A stretch of DNA of 64,000 nt from Bordetella parapertussis (GTDB taxonomy: Bacteria; Pseudomonadota; Gammaproteobacteria; Burkholderiales; SG8-41). Positions 17,154-25,871 of this stretch are shown in pieces. Location: positions 31,570 through 95,569 of the forward strand of contig CAMBCF010000002.1 in assembly GCA_945864585.1 (NCBI GenBank). Direction: 5' to 3'. Every line of letters begins with the position of its first letter. The first letter of the stretch is position 1. Both the position numbers and the translations under genes were made by a program. The notes beneath the pieces were generated by a model. That model was not told the DNA's origin, ran no database searches, and saw only the letters and a program-made list of their open reading frames with translations.

Positions 17154-18002
17154 TCAGGCAGTCAGTGTGCCATTCTGATAATCGCGCACGGCTTGTTCGA
17201 CTTCCTCGCGCGTGTTCATCACAAACGGGCCGTATTGCACAATAGGCTCGCGCAGCGGTTTGCCGGCCAGCAGCAGAAAACGCGCTGCGCCGCCATCGGC
17301 GGTGACAGTAATCTGATCGCCGGATGACAACACGCCGCCGCTGCGCGTCTGCAACGCGCGCCCGCCGATCAGCAGATTGCCTCCGTAAACGTAGATAAAC
17401 GCGCTGTAATCTTCAATCAGGTAGTGCGTGAAGGGCGAACCATTGGGCAGCTCAACATCGAGATACAGTGGATCGGTGGTGATGCCGGTAATCACACCGT
17501 CGGTCTCCACGCCCCCGACGTTAAGGGTTCCGGCAATGACCTTTGCGCTGCCGCCGTCGGCAAGGGTGACCTGCGGAATCTCGTGCGGCTCGATGTCGCG
17601 ATACCACGCCGGTTTCATCTTCTCTGCCGCCGGCAGGTTGATCCACAACTGGAATCCGCGCATGCGCCCCTGCGTCTGCTGCGGCATTTCGGAGTGAATA
17701 ATGCCGCGGCCTGCGGTCATCCATTGCGCGCCGCCGCTTTTGAGATCACCGCGATTGCCCATGTGATCTTCGTGCAGCAGGTGGCCGTCGAGCCTGTAGG
17801 GCACCGTCTCGAAGCCGCGATGCGGATGCGAGGGAAAACCCGCGATGTAGTCGTCGGGATTGTCGGTCGAAAACTCATCGAGCATCAGGAACGGATCCAC
17901 GTAAAGGCCACGCTGGCTGCCGAGGCTGCGGCACAGTTTGACGCCGGCGCCATCGGAGGTGGGCACGGATGGAATCACCTGCTGCAGGGTGCGGACGGTC
18001 AT
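17154..18002 (-). CDS. Pirin family protein
   Basis: From ATG 18002 (MTVRTLQQVIPSVPT) the product is 282 residues, the normal pirin length. The bicupin signature is clear: PSHPHRGFETV, HEDHMGNRG, GAQWMTAGRGIIHSE and GFQLWINLP carry the iron ligands, followed by the C-terminal cupin (VETDGVITGITT, LLAGKPLREP). Pirins can act as quercetin dioxygenases or redox regulators. It lies between two Bug genes with gaps of 4 and 1 bases, an unusual operon position for a pirin. Confidence 0.9.
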   Translation of the reverse strand: MTVRTLQQVIPSVPTSDGAGVKLCRSLGSQRGLYVDPFLMLDEFSTDNPDDYIAGFPSHPHRGFETVPYRLDGHLLHEDHMGNRGDLKSGGAQWMTAGRGIIHSEMPQQTQGRMRGFQLWINLPAAEKMKPAWYRDIEPHEIPQVTLADGGSAKVIAGTLNVGGVETDGVITGITTDPLYLDVELPNGSPFTHYLIEDYSAFIYVYGGNLLIGGRALQTRSGGVLSSGDQITVTADGGAARFLLLAGKPLREPIVQYGPFVMNTREEVEQAVRDYQNGTLTA

Positions 18003-18006
18003 TGTT

Positions 18007-18996
18007 CTAGTCTGCCCTGATGTTCGCCGCGCGGGCAATTTTGGTGAATGCCGCTATTTCATCGGCGACGATCCTGTCGAACTCACCTGGCGCCGTAGGC
18101 CGCGGCTCCAGCCCTATCGGCAGCCAGCGTTGCTTCACCTCCGCATCGCTGAGTATGCGGCGGATCTCACTGTTTAATTTTGCAATCACCGGCCTGGGCG
18201 CCTGCGACGAGGTGAGCATGCCGAACCACAAATCGGCGCGAAAGCCCGGCAGTCCCGCCTCCGCCAACGAGGGCATATCGGGCAGCAGCGCGTCGCGCTG
18301 CAACGACGACACGCCCAGCCCCACCACGCGCCCCTCTTTCACCATATTGATCGCGTTAGCAATTGGCGCCATGAACAAATGCACGCGCCCGCTGATGGTT
18401 TCGGTCAGCGCTTCTGGTATGCCTTTGAACGGCACATGCACGATGTTGATCGCAGCAGCCGCCTTGAACTGCTCGGCGGCAAAATGCGAACCGCTGCCCA
18501 CACCCGCCGAGGAGAAATTGAGCTGCCCCGGTTTGGCCTTCGCCGCCGCCAGAAAATCCTTCAGCGTCTTCGCCCCCAGCGCGGGTGCCGCCACCAGCAG
18601 ATATTTGGACACCGCAGTTTGTGTAATGCCCGACAGATCCCTGACAGTGTCGTATGGCAATTTGGCGTAAATCGCCGGGCTTACCGCGTGCGCCGGCGAC
18701 ACCGACAGCAAAGTGTAGCCATCCGGGTTCGCAGTCGCGACAAGGTTCGCACCCACCGTACCACCCGCGCCGGGACGGTTATCGACGATTACCTGCTGCT
18801 TTAACGATTCGGTGAGCTTCTGCGCAATGTAGCGCGCAGTGATGTCAGGGCCGCCGCCGGGCGTGAAGCCGATGATGATGCGGATCGGTTTGCGCGGGTA
18901 GTCGCTTGCGCTTGCGGCGGGTTGCGCCATGGCGTGCCCACTCATCAGCAAGGCGAACGCCGCGCCCGCGTATGTGGTTATTTCCTGCCGCGTCAT
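18007..18996 (-). CDS. Bug-type solute-binding protein (3)
   Basis: The chosen start is the second of two adjacent ATGs (18996), five bases after GGAG; the first is too close to that site. The 329-residue product has a signal peptide (MTRQEITTYAGAAFALLMSG, cleavage near AMA) and Bug motifs IGFTPGGGPDITAR, VIVDNRPGAGGTVGA, DGYTLL and HVPFKGIPEAL. It is first in the Bug-pirin-Bug-ligase-amidohydrolase run and is preceded by REP-like palindromes rather than another gene. Confidence 0.9.
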   Translation of the reverse strand: MTRQEITTYAGAAFALLMSGHAMAQPAASASDYPRKPIRIIIGFTPGGGPDITARYIAQKLTESLKQQVIVDNRPGAGGTVGANLVATANPDGYTLLSVSPAHAVSPAIYAKLPYDTVRDLSGITQTAVSKYLLVAAPALGAKTLKDFLAAAKAKPGQLNFSSAGVGSGSHFAAEQFKAAAAINIVHVPFKGIPEALTETISGRVHLFMAPIANAINMVKEGRVVGLGVSSLQRDALLPDMPSLAEAGLPGFRADLWFGMLTSSQAPRPVIAKLNSEIRRILSDAEVKQRWLPIGLEPRPTAPGEFDRIVADEIAAFTKIARAANIRAD

Positions 18997-19057
18997 CATC
19001 GCTCCGATTTTTTTTCGATAACTGACAGTTGAACGAAATCGAACATTCAAACTAACT

Positions 19058-19166
19058 GTCATTCCCGCGCAGGCGGGAATCCATAACACCGTGCTCTATG
19101 AGAAATCGTATGGGTTCCCGCCGCAGCCTGCCCTCGAATGCTTTAGTCGGAGGCGGGAACGACAGT
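19058..19166. repeat. REP-like pair, family F copy 3
   Basis: CATTCCCGCGCAGGCGGGAAT at 19061 onward and GTTCCCGCCGC...GGAGGCGGGAAC at the right form two opposed palindromes. The region 19000-19562 between genes otherwise holds a family C repeat and one short possible ORF. Confidence 0.8.
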
Positions 19167-19252
19167 TTAGTTGTGCTTTGCATTTTATCATTCAAGCCGA
19201 GTATGGACTTCGCACGAAACGCACGAGTCGCGCGGATATAATCATTGCGCCC

Positions 19253-19387
19253 ATGCCCATCGTTCTGATTCTCACACTTTCCACCGCACTGTTCGGTGCG
19301 TTCGGCGCGGCACTCGGACTTGTGCCGGTATTCTGGATTTGCGCGCTGCTGTTGGGTGGCGGCGCGAGTACGCATCGGGGGAAGTAG
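19253..19387 (+). CDS. Possible small hydrophobic membrane protein (44 aa)
   Basis: The ORF MPIVLILTLSTALFGAFGAA continues as a second hydrophobic stretch ending in a short GGASTHRGK tail, so one or two membrane helices would form. A TATAAT hexamer lies at 19237-19242, only 11 bases before the ATG, and there is no clear ribosome binding site, so it may be leaderless or not a gene. No family is recognised. Confidence 0.3.
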   Translation: MPIVLILTLSTALFGAFGAALGLVPVFWICALLLGGGASTHRGK

Positions 19388-19414
19388 GATATTGCTTCCA
19401 AGAACAGGATAGCT

Positions 19415-19519
19415 TGTAGGTTGGGCTGAGCCTGCGAAGCCCAACATCACAGCGACGACGATCCCAATCAATCTGCGTTTTGAGCGAGCCGTTGTCGGGC
19501 TTTTCAGCCCAACCTACAG
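19415..19519. repeat. Family C repeat, copy 1 (TGTAGGTTGGGCTG...CAGCCCAACCTACA)
   Basis: The outer arms TGTAGGTTGGGCTG and CAGCCCAACCTACA are perfect inverted copies; inner arms include GCGAAGCCCAAC and GTCGGGCTTTTC. Similar units lie at 24458, 35997 and, in part, 51317. Confidence 0.88.
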
Positions 19520-19562
19520 CACTCAGAACCATTCGGCGCAATGGGATTGCGCCCTACAAGCG

Positions 19563-20537
19563 CTACTGCACCCGCACCACCACCTTCCCCATCTGCGCAT
19601 CCGACTCCATGTAACGCTTCGCCGCCGGCAGGTCGGCAAACGCATACACCTTGTCCACCACCGGCGTGATGCGCCCGTCGTTTAACATCGGCAGCACGTC
19701 GCGGATGAAGTTGCGCATCACTTCGGCGCGTTCTTCAGTGGTCATTTTGCTGTTGGAAACGCCATACACCTCGAAGCGGTTGGCGTGCAGCGCGGTGAGG
19801 TCGATCTCGGCCTTATGCACGCCGTCGACATAACCGACGATGCCGATGCGCCCTTTGCGCGCGAGCGAACTCATCAATTCCGCAAATACCGAGCCGCCCA
19901 CCAGATTGATGGCAAGGTCAGCGCCTTTGCCGCCGGTGAGTTCCTTCACTTTCGCGGCAAAATCCGGTTTGCGCGTCTGGATGCCGTGATCCATGCCCAG
20001 CGCTTTCAGCTTCGCCAGCTTGTCGGCGGAGCCCGAGGTGCCGATCACGGTGCAGCCCAATGCCTTGCCGATTTGCACCGCCGCCACGCCCACGCCCGAC
20101 GACGCGCCGGCCACCAGCAGCGTTTCGCCTTTTTTCAACTTGCCGTACGGCGGATAGATCAATTCATAAGCGGTGAGATACGCCACCCCCACCGAAGCCG
20201 CCTGCTCCCACGTCATGCGTTCCGGCAGCGGCATCAGTTGCTCGGCGCGCGCACTGCAATATTCAGCCCAGCCGCCCATCACGCGCCCAAATACTTTGTC
20301 GCCCACTTTGAAGCCGCTGACGCCCGCACCCACCGCATGCACCACGCCGGCGCCATCGCCGCCGCCGAGTTTCAGCGGCCCGCCATGCACCACGCTGCCG
20401 ACGATGAGTTCGCCGCGATTGAGCGACGAACCATGATTGCGTATGACGACTTCGCCCGCCTTGGGTTCGGGTATCGGCAACTCGCGATATTCAAGTGTGA
20501 CGGATTGATGGTCAGATTTTATCCAGCAGGTTTTCAT
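19563..20537 (-). CDS. Zinc-binding-type alcohol dehydrogenase / quinone oxidoreductase family protein (MDR)
   Basis: ATG 20537 with GGAG upstream gives 324 residues, typical for quinone oxidoreductase-like medium-chain dehydrogenases. The GroES-like domain has VVIRNHGSSLNRGELIVG and the GDGAGVVHAVGAGV motif; the Rossmann domain has VAGASSGVGVAAVQIGKALG. The structural-zinc Cys cluster is missing, so it is probably a zinc-free NADPH-dependent reductase of enones or quinones. It is divergent from the membrane protein at 20631. Confidence 0.86.
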   Translation of the reverse strand: MKTCWIKSDHQSVTLEYRELPIPEPKAGEVVIRNHGSSLNRGELIVGSVVHGGPLKLGGGDGAGVVHAVGAGVSGFKVGDKVFGRVMGGWAEYCSARAEQLMPLPERMTWEQAASVGVAYLTAYELIYPPYGKLKKGETLLVAGASSGVGVAAVQIGKALGCTVIGTSGSADKLAKLKALGMDHGIQTRKPDFAAKVKELTGGKGADLAINLVGGSVFAELMSSLARKGRIGIVGYVDGVHKAEIDLTALHANRFEVYGVSNSKMTTEERAEVMRNFIRDVLPMLNDGRITPVVDKVYAFADLPAAKRYMESDAQMGKVVVRVQ

Positions 20538-20630
20538 GGCAGCTCCGTTCGCTATTGAAAGATTGAGGTTATGCAAGAGTATGAATGGCCGGGACGGCGT
20601 CCCACAGCTTTGTTATTATCGCACCCTGCC

Positions 20631-21323
20631 ATGCTCACTGAAACCCGCGTCACTCGTGACAACCTGCGCGCGGCGCTAATCTGCGCCGTGATCGTGCTCG
20701 GCCTCGCCTTCGACCAGTGGGTGCCGTTCTGGGGACAGACGCTGACCAGCGTGGGGCTGTGGTTTCTGCTGTTGCACTGGGTGCGCCACGCGGCGCGCGA
20801 AGAACAAATCACGCTCACGGCGTGCGTGGTTTACGCCACGCTGGGCGAATGTTTTCTGTCGCTGGTGTGGGGCCTTTACGACTACCGGCTCGGCAATATT
20901 CCGGCGTTCGTGCCGCCCGGACATGCGCTGCTGCTGATGCTCGGCATCATTATTACCGAACGCCTGCGTGACTGGATCACCTGGTTCGTGCCGCTGGCCG
21001 CCGCACCCTTCGTGCTGCTGTTGGCTGTGCGCGGAATCGACACTTTCGGCTTATTGCTGTTTGCGATACTGATCCTGTGCATGATTTTCAGCCACGCGCG
21101 CAAGCTTTACGCAGTGATGTTCATACTGTCTCTCACCATGGAAATCTACGGCACCTGGATCGGCAACTGGTCATGGCGGCCGGTGACGCCGTGGCTCGAA
21201 CTCACCACCACCAATCCGCCGCTGGCAGCAGGCGTGTTTTACTGTGTGCTGGATTTTTTGGTGATGTCCACGGTTAAATCGTGGCGCGAACGCGGTGTGG
21301 CGTTGGCGGCACAGGCGGCATGA
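20631..21323 (+). CDS. Integral membrane protein of unknown function
   Basis: From ATG 20631 (MLTETRVTRDNLRAALICAV) the 230-residue product has about seven hydrophobic helices spread over the whole length, with conserved-looking polar features between them: GECFLSLVWGLYDYRLGNIP, PPGHALLLMLG, HARKLY and a late GTWIGNWSW. No transporter or enzyme signature was recognised. An in-frame extension to 20571 exists but lacks hydrophobic or start features. It is divergent from the MDR gene. Confidence 0.75.
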   Translation: MLTETRVTRDNLRAALICAVIVLGLAFDQWVPFWGQTLTSVGLWFLLLHWVRHAAREEQITLTACVVYATLGECFLSLVWGLYDYRLGNIPAFVPPGHALLLMLGIIITERLRDWITWFVPLAAAPFVLLLAVRGIDTFGLLLFAILILCMIFSHARKLYAVMFILSLTMEIYGTWIGNWSWRPVTPWLELTTTNPPLAAGVFYCVLDFLVMSTVKSWRERGVALAAQAA

Positions 21324-21331
21324 CCGCACTT

Positions 21332-21441
21332 CGTAGGGCGGGTTAGGTGCGCCCTTTGCACCGTAACCCGCCGAGCGGATCAATACGCAAGCGGCACGGC
21401 GGGTTACGGCCCCCAACCCCTCGCGCCTAACCCGCCCTACG
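21332..21441. repeat. Family D repeat, copy 2, overlapping the ygiQ stop
   Basis: CGTAGGGCGGGTTAGGTGCGCCC at the left is mirrored by GCCTAACCCGCCCTACG at the right, with inner GTAACCCGCCG / CGGCGGGTTAC arms. The last bases carry the stop codon of ygiQ (TAG, 21439-21437), so the element supplies the end of that gene. Confidence 0.85.
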
Positions 21442-23815
21442 AAAGCGTTGATCGCCGTCCCGCACGCGCGGGTTTCGCTGCGGGCCGGCGCACTTTTTTA
21501 TCCGTTTGCACCGGCGCAGGCGGCAACCCCGTGTGCTGCGTGCGAAACGCCTGATACTTGTTGGGTCGCCGCGCGCCTTCGGGTTGTTTGCCGGTGCCGA
21601 TAGGTTGGTACGCCGGCACCAGATGGCGTTTGCTGTTGCCGATCAGGTCCGCGCGGCCCATGCGCTTTAACGCATCACGTATGACCGGCCAGTTTTCGGC
21701 ATCGTGGTAACGCAAAAATGCCTTGTGCAGACGGCGCACCCGCAAGCCCTTGGGGACGATCACATCTTCGCTCACGCGCGTCACTTTACGCAGCGGGTTT
21801 TTACCCGAGTGATACATTGCCGTGGCGGTGGCCATCGGTGACGGTAAAAACGCCTGCACCTGATCGGCGCGAAAGCCATTTTGCTTCAACCACACGGCAA
21901 GTTCCAGCATGTCTTCGTCGGTGGTGCCGGGGTGCGCGGCGATGAAATACGGGATCAGGTATTGCTCCTTGCCTGCTTCCTTAGAATACTTGTCGAACAG
22001 TTCCTTGAACTTGTAATAGGTGCCGACGCCGGGCTTCATCATTTTTGAGAGCGGGCCTTCGCCAATGGCTTCGGGCGCAATCTTCAAATAACCGCCGACA
22101 TGGTGCTGCGCCAGTTCTTTCACATACTCGGGCGATTCGGCAGCGAGGTCGTAACGCACGCCGGAAGCGATCAGCACTTTTTTCACGCCCGGCAGCGCGC
22201 GCGCGCGCTGATAAAGATCAATCAGCGGCGCATGATCGGTATTCAGATTGGGACAGATGCCCGGAAACACGCACGAGGGCCGGCGGCAGGCGGATTCTAT
22301 GGTTTTGCTTTTACAGGCGAGGCGATACATGTTGGCCGTCGGCCCGCCCAGATCGGAGATCACGCCGGTAAAACCCGGTGCGGTATCGCGTATGGCTTCG
22401 ATTTCGCCGATGATCGAATCGGTAGAACGATTCTGGATGATGCGGCCTTCGTGTTCGGTGATCGAGCAAAAGGTGCAGCCGCCAAAGCAGCCGCGTTGTA
22501 TGGTGACCGAGAAACGAATCATTTCATAGGCGGGTATCTTCGCCTTGCCATACACGGGGTGCGGCTGCCGCGCATAGGGCAATTCATAGACCCCGTCCAT
22601 TTCGCGCATGGTCAGCGGAATCGGCGGTGGATTGATCCACACCTCGCGCTCACCATGCCGCTGCACCAGCGCGCGCGCATTGCCAGGGTTGGATTCGACA
22701 TGCAGGATGCGCGAGGCGTGGGCGTAGAGCACCGGATCGCCGGCAACCGCATCGAACGAGGGCATGCGGATGACGCTGCGCGCGCGGTCTACGTTTTTGA
22801 CTTCGCGGATGAAGCGGACGACCTGCGCTCTTGGCTCAGCCTTTTCCCTCACCCCCGGCCCCTCTCCCGGAGGGAGAGGGGAGAACCCCTCGCCCTCCGG
22901 GACAAGGGAACACTTGCCGCGGAGCAGAGGGTGGCGCGTAGCGACGGGTGAGGGAAAGGGGTTCGCAGCACCGCCAGATTTTCCTGTCTGCGCAACCGTT
23001 TTGTTGTCCATCGCATACGGATCCACCGGCGGATTCAGCGCTCCCGGCAAATCAATACGGCTGGAATCTATTTCAATCCAGCCCGCCGGCACCGCCGCGC
23101 GCACAAACGAGGTGCCGCGAATATCGGTAATCTCTGATGGCTTCCTCCCCGCCGCCAGCCGATGTGCGATATCGACAATCGCACGTTCCGCATTGCCATA
23201 CACCAGCATGTCGGCCTTGGCGTCGATCAGCACCGAGCGGCGCACTTTCTCCGACCAGTAATCGAAATGCGCGATGCGCCGAAGACTCGCCTCGATGCCG
23301 CCGATAATAATCGGCACATCGGTATGCGCCTCGCGCGCACGCTGGCTGTAAACGATCACCGAGCGGTCGGGCCGCTTGCCGTCTTCGGCCTCGGGCGTAT
23401 ACGCGTCGTCACTGCGCAGCCGCCGGTCGGCGGTATAGCGATTGACCATCGAATCCATGTTGCCGGCGGTAATGCCGAAAAAAAGTTTCGGCCGCCCCAG
23501 CGCTTTGAACGCGTCCGCGCTGTGCCAGTCGGGCTGCGCGATGATGCCGACACGAAATCCCTGCGCCTCCAGTAAACGTCCGACAATCGCCATGCCGAAA
23601 CTCGGATGATCAACATACGCATCACCGGTAACAATGATGATGTCGCACTCATCCCAGCCCAGCGCTTCCATCTCCGCGCGCGACATCGGCAGGTAGGGCG
23701 CCGTACCGAAGCGCGCCGCCCAGTACTTGCGGTGGCTGAAAATGTCTTTGGGTGTGTCGGTGGCGCCGGCGGGATTACCGCTGACGCTGTTTGGGGCGAG
23801 ATTCATGGCGCGCAT
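21437..23815 (-). CDS. ygiQ: YgiQ-family radical SAM protein with an in-frame repeat insertion
   Basis: The protein has the YgiQ N-terminal domain ([40 protein letters not shown]), a radical SAM core with the iron-sulfur motif [18 protein letters not shown], and a basic C-terminal tail. ATG 23815 follows a GAGG site and gives 792 residues; an ATG nine bases later is an alternative, and in-frame starts reach 23845. Cysteines at [14 protein letters not shown] fit a second metal site. Function in the family is undefined. Roughly residues 287-323 are read from a family A repeat (ending [14 protein letters not shown] and [13 protein letters not shown]). The insertion lies in a variable linker and keeps the frame. 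The stop codon falls in another repeat. Confidence 0.9.
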   Translation of the reverse strand: MRAMNLAPNSVSGNPAGATDTPKDIFSHRKYWAARFGTAPYLPMSRAEMEALGWDECDIIIVTGDAYVDHPSFGMAIVGRLLEAQGFRVGIIAQPDWHSADAFKALGRPKLFFGITAGNMDSMVNRYTADRRLRSDDAYTPEAEDGKRPDRSVIVYSQRAREAHTDVPIIIGGIEASLRRIAHFDYWSEKVRRSVLIDAKADMLVYGNAERAIVDIAHRLAAGRKPSEITDIRGTSFVRAAVPAGWIEIDSSRIDLPGALNPPVDPYAMDNKTVAQTGKSGGAANPFPSPVATRHPLLRGKCSLVPEGEGFSPLPPGEGPGVREKAEPRAQVVRFIREVKNVDRARSVIRMPSFDAVAGDPVLYAHASRILHVESNPGNARALVQRHGEREVWINPPPIPLTMREMDGVYELPYARQPHPVYGKAKIPAYEMIRFSVTIQRGCFGGCTFCSITEHEGRIIQNRSTDSIIGEIEAIRDTAPGFTGVISDLGGPTANMYRLACKSKTIESACRRPSCVFPGICPNLNTDHAPLIDLYQRARALPGVKKVLIASGVRYDLAAESPEYVKELAQHHVGGYLKIAPEAIGEGPLSKMMKPGVGTYYKFKELFDKYSKEAGKEQYLIPYFIAAHPGTTDEDMLELAVWLKQNGFRADQVQAFLPSPMATATAMYHSGKNPLRKVTRVSEDVIVPKGLRVRRLHKAFLRYHDAENWPVIRDALKRMGRADLIGNSKRHLVPAYQPIGTGKQPEGARRPNKYQAFRTQHTGLPPAPVQTDKKVRRPAAKPARAGRRSTLS
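22846..22956. repeat. Family A repeat core, copy 1, inside the ygiQ reading frame
   Basis: CCCTCACCCCCGGCCCCTCT... through GGGAGAGGGGAGAAC, CTCCGGGACAAGGGAACAC and the right end GGGTGAGGGA matches the core of intergenic copies at about 41.5, 61.1 and 63.7 kb. The flanking arms CCTTTTCCCTCACC and GGTGAGGGAAAGG are inverted, but the outer CTATTCAG termini of the other copies are missing. Confidence 0.88.
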
Positions 23816-23881
23816 TATAGCCTCGCGGCACTGCGCGTGGGACACTATAAGTACTTGTTTTGCAGGATATTTTTACGCGGT

Positions 23882-24241
23882 TTAAGTGGCTGAATTACCA
23901 CAGCTTCCACCACACTTTGCCGGCGGTGACATTCCGAAGAAATCAATTCCCCGTCCATCGTCATCGACCGTGCTGACATGCGGCGGCTTGCACAGTAGCA
24001 GATAGTGCTGCGCATCATCATCCCCGGCAACCCGCCCGCCCGCTACACCCTGCGTCGTGGGGTCCCTGAATATCAGCGTGGAATTGAACGCAAGCAACTC
24101 ACTCTTGATCTGCCATTTGCGCGCGGTGCGATCATGGTCCGGCAACGAACTATCCTCGTAGGTCGAATCCTCCCACGCCTTGTTTGCTGCATCGGCGGTG
24201 GATATCGCCGCCGCATCGAACGCCCAAAATTCGTAGCTCAT
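23882..24241 (-). CDS. Hypothetical protein (119 aa)
   Basis: The frame begins MSYEFWAFDAAAISTADAAN and continues as a soluble-looking sequence (AWEDSTYEDSSLPDHD, KSELLAFNSTLIFRD). The C-terminus changes to a Cys/Gly-rich tail (SPPAKCGGSCGNSAT). No family is recognised. The first half looks protein-like; the low-complexity tail and nearby relics suggest the gene may itself be decaying. Confidence 0.5.
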   Translation of the reverse strand: MSYEFWAFDAAAISTADAANKAWEDSTYEDSSLPDHDRTARKWQIKSELLAFNSTLIFRDPTTQGVAGGRVAGDDDAQHYLLLCKPPHVSTVDDDGRGIDFFGMSPPAKCGGSCGNSAT

Positions 24242-24268
24242 GGACGGACTTTAGCATGCGCGCACCAG

Positions 24269-24451
24269 CGGCACCTCTCCGTGCGCCAGAAAATGAACAT
24301 GGTGTTCCAGTCGTTCAATCTCTTCTCGCATCTGTCGGTGCTGGAGAATCTGACGCTCGCACCGGTCAAGCTCAGAGGCATGGACCGGCTCACCGCGCAG
24401 GCGAGAGCGCTGGATCTGCTCAGGCTGGTTGTCCGCATGGCAAAGGAATGA
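24269..24451 (+). pseudogene. Relic of a polar amino acid ABC transporter ATPase (GlnQ type)
   Basis: A 61-codon frame ending TGA 24449-24451 reads MNMVFQSFNLFSHLSVLENL then TLAPVKLRGMDRLTAQARALDLL, which is the Q-loop region and following helices of GlnQ/HisP-type ATPases. Walker A, the signature motif, Walker B and the start are absent. It is a gene fragment left by deletion, next to a family C repeat. Confidence 0.75.
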
Positions 24452-24457
24452 GCAATT

Positions 24458-24562
24458 GTAGGTTGGGCTGAGCCTGCGAAGCCCAACAGCTTCGCGATCC
24501 ATCGCCGTACCTGCGTTGCCACGAGCGGCTGTGTTGGGCTTCGCAAGCTCAGCCCAACCTAC
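24458..24562. repeat. Family C repeat, copy 2
   Basis: GTAGGTTGGGCTGAGCCTGC at the left and GCTCAGCCCAACCTAC at the right are inverted copies, with inner GCGAAGCCCAAC / GTTGGGCTTCGC arms. It directly separates two gene relics. Confidence 0.88.
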
Positions 24563-24567
24563 CACTT

Positions 24568-24820
24568 CTATTGGCCGCGCCGGCGGCGCGCAAGCTTACG
24601 CGCCGCGCGTTGTTCGTCCTCGTATTCCTGGATCGCTTCGTGCGCGGTGGCGAACGCGCTCAGGCTCGCGTAAACCCCGGCATAGTTCGTCGGTCACATG
24701 CTCGAACATCTTCAGAAAGTCGTCGGCCTCGCGATAGCGGCGCTCGACATGCGCGTCGCCGTGCACATTGCGCCGCACGATTTCTCCTTCGCGCGCGAGC
24801 GCACTGCGTTTTGCTGCCAT
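24568..24820 (-). pseudogene. Frameshifted small gene resembling carboxymuconolactone decarboxylase N-terminus
   Basis: From ATG 24820 the first frame reads MAAKRSALAREGEIVRRNVH then GDAHVERRYREADDFLKMFEHVTDE, like the N-terminus of carboxymuconolactone decarboxylase proteins (RREVLGDAHV...). Near 24680 good coding passes to a second frame (NYAGVYASLSAFATAHEAIQ, then EYEDEQRAARK) ending at TAG 24570-24568. Whether both halves belong to one family is unsure; the CMD core helices with the Cys pair are not seen. It is therefore either a frameshifted short protein or a decayed fragment. Confidence 0.4.
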
Positions 24821-24829
24821 TTGCGACCC

Positions 24830-25708
24830 CTATTTCCTGGCCATCGTTGATTTGTTCAGCGAGCGCGGATCGCGCGCGCGCCAACGGCCCGCATCGACCT
24901 GTGCGAGAAACTCCGCCATCATGCTGTTGAACAGCACCGGTTCTTCAAGATTGACGGCGTGGCCGGTATTCGGTACCACCGTCAGCATTGCCGACGGACA
25001 CACGCGCTTGATGAACAGGCCGGGATCGAGGCAGTTGTTGTCTTCGTCGCCGCTCATGATGTGCAGCGGCACGCGGCACTTGCGCAGTGCCGATTCGAGG
25101 CTGTACACCGTCGGCCGCCTGCCCTGCACGCCGATCAGCGTGTTGGCAGAGCCCAGCGCGGAGTGCTTTGCGAACTCGGCGCAAAAATGTGCAAAGCCGC
25201 GTGGATTCTTGTTCTGGAACTGCACGCGCGCCGGGCCGATCTGATACGGCTTGATCGCCTCTGCGGTGCCCAGTTCCAGGAAGCGCTTGATCATCACCTG
25301 ATTGTCCGCGAGAAACTGCGCGCGCTTGTCCGGGTCGGAGCCGTAGCCCGCGCCGATCACCGTGCTTGAAATCGCCATGCGCGGGTAGCGCAAAGCAAAA
25401 TGCAGCGCGGCATACGCACCCATCGAGCAGCCGATAATATGCGCCTTGCGGATTTTCAGGTGGCGCATGACATTGGCGATGTCATCGGTGGCGATGGCCT
25501 GCGAATACTTCGCAGCCGATCTCGGCACCTCCGAGGGCGGATAGCCACGCGCGTTGAAAGCGATGCAACGGTAGCGGCGGCTGAAGTACTGCATCTGCCC
25601 TTCCCAGCCGTGCAGGTCATCGGCAAACTCATGCACCCACACGATGGGTGTGCCCTTGCCGGTTTCTTCGTAGTAGAGTCGTACTGCGTTGGAATCGGCG
25701 TAGGGCAT
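24830..25708 (-). CDS. Alpha/beta hydrolase
   Basis: The 292-residue protein has nucleophile elbow GCSMGA (Ser95), oxyanion-side motif HEFADDLHGWEGQ, FNARGYPPSE after strand 4, and the catalytic His in NTGHAVNLE. The layout matches enol-lactonase/epoxide-hydrolase-like enzymes acting on small organic substrates. It is last in a co-directional set with Gfo/Idh/MocA, thioesterase and MmgE/PrpD genes, but a 163-base gap separates it from its neighbour. The substrate cannot be inferred. Confidence 0.85.
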   Translation of the reverse strand: MPYADSNAVRLYYEETGKGTPIVWVHEFADDLHGWEGQMQYFSRRYRCIAFNARGYPPSEVPRSAAKYSQAIATDDIANVMRHLKIRKAHIIGCSMGAYAALHFALRYPRMAISSTVIGAGYGSDPDKRAQFLADNQVMIKRFLELGTAEAIKPYQIGPARVQFQNKNPRGFAHFCAEFAKHSALGSANTLIGVQGRRPTVYSLESALRKCRVPLHIMSGDEDNNCLDPGLFIKRVCPSAMLTVVPNTGHAVNLEEPVLFNSMMAEFLAQVDAGRWRARDPRSLNKSTMARK

Positions 25709-25871
25709 GGTTTCTCCTGTGCGAAGGTTAAGTGAACTTCAAGAACGAGGGGGAGGCGTCATCCTGGAAAAAGCTGTTAACCACAGAGGATTAACCAACA
25801 GCGTGGCCCACTACACAAGTGCGCAGCCGGCATATGCAAGCTGGGCAGGCCCCGACCGTCGGCGGCCCCCG

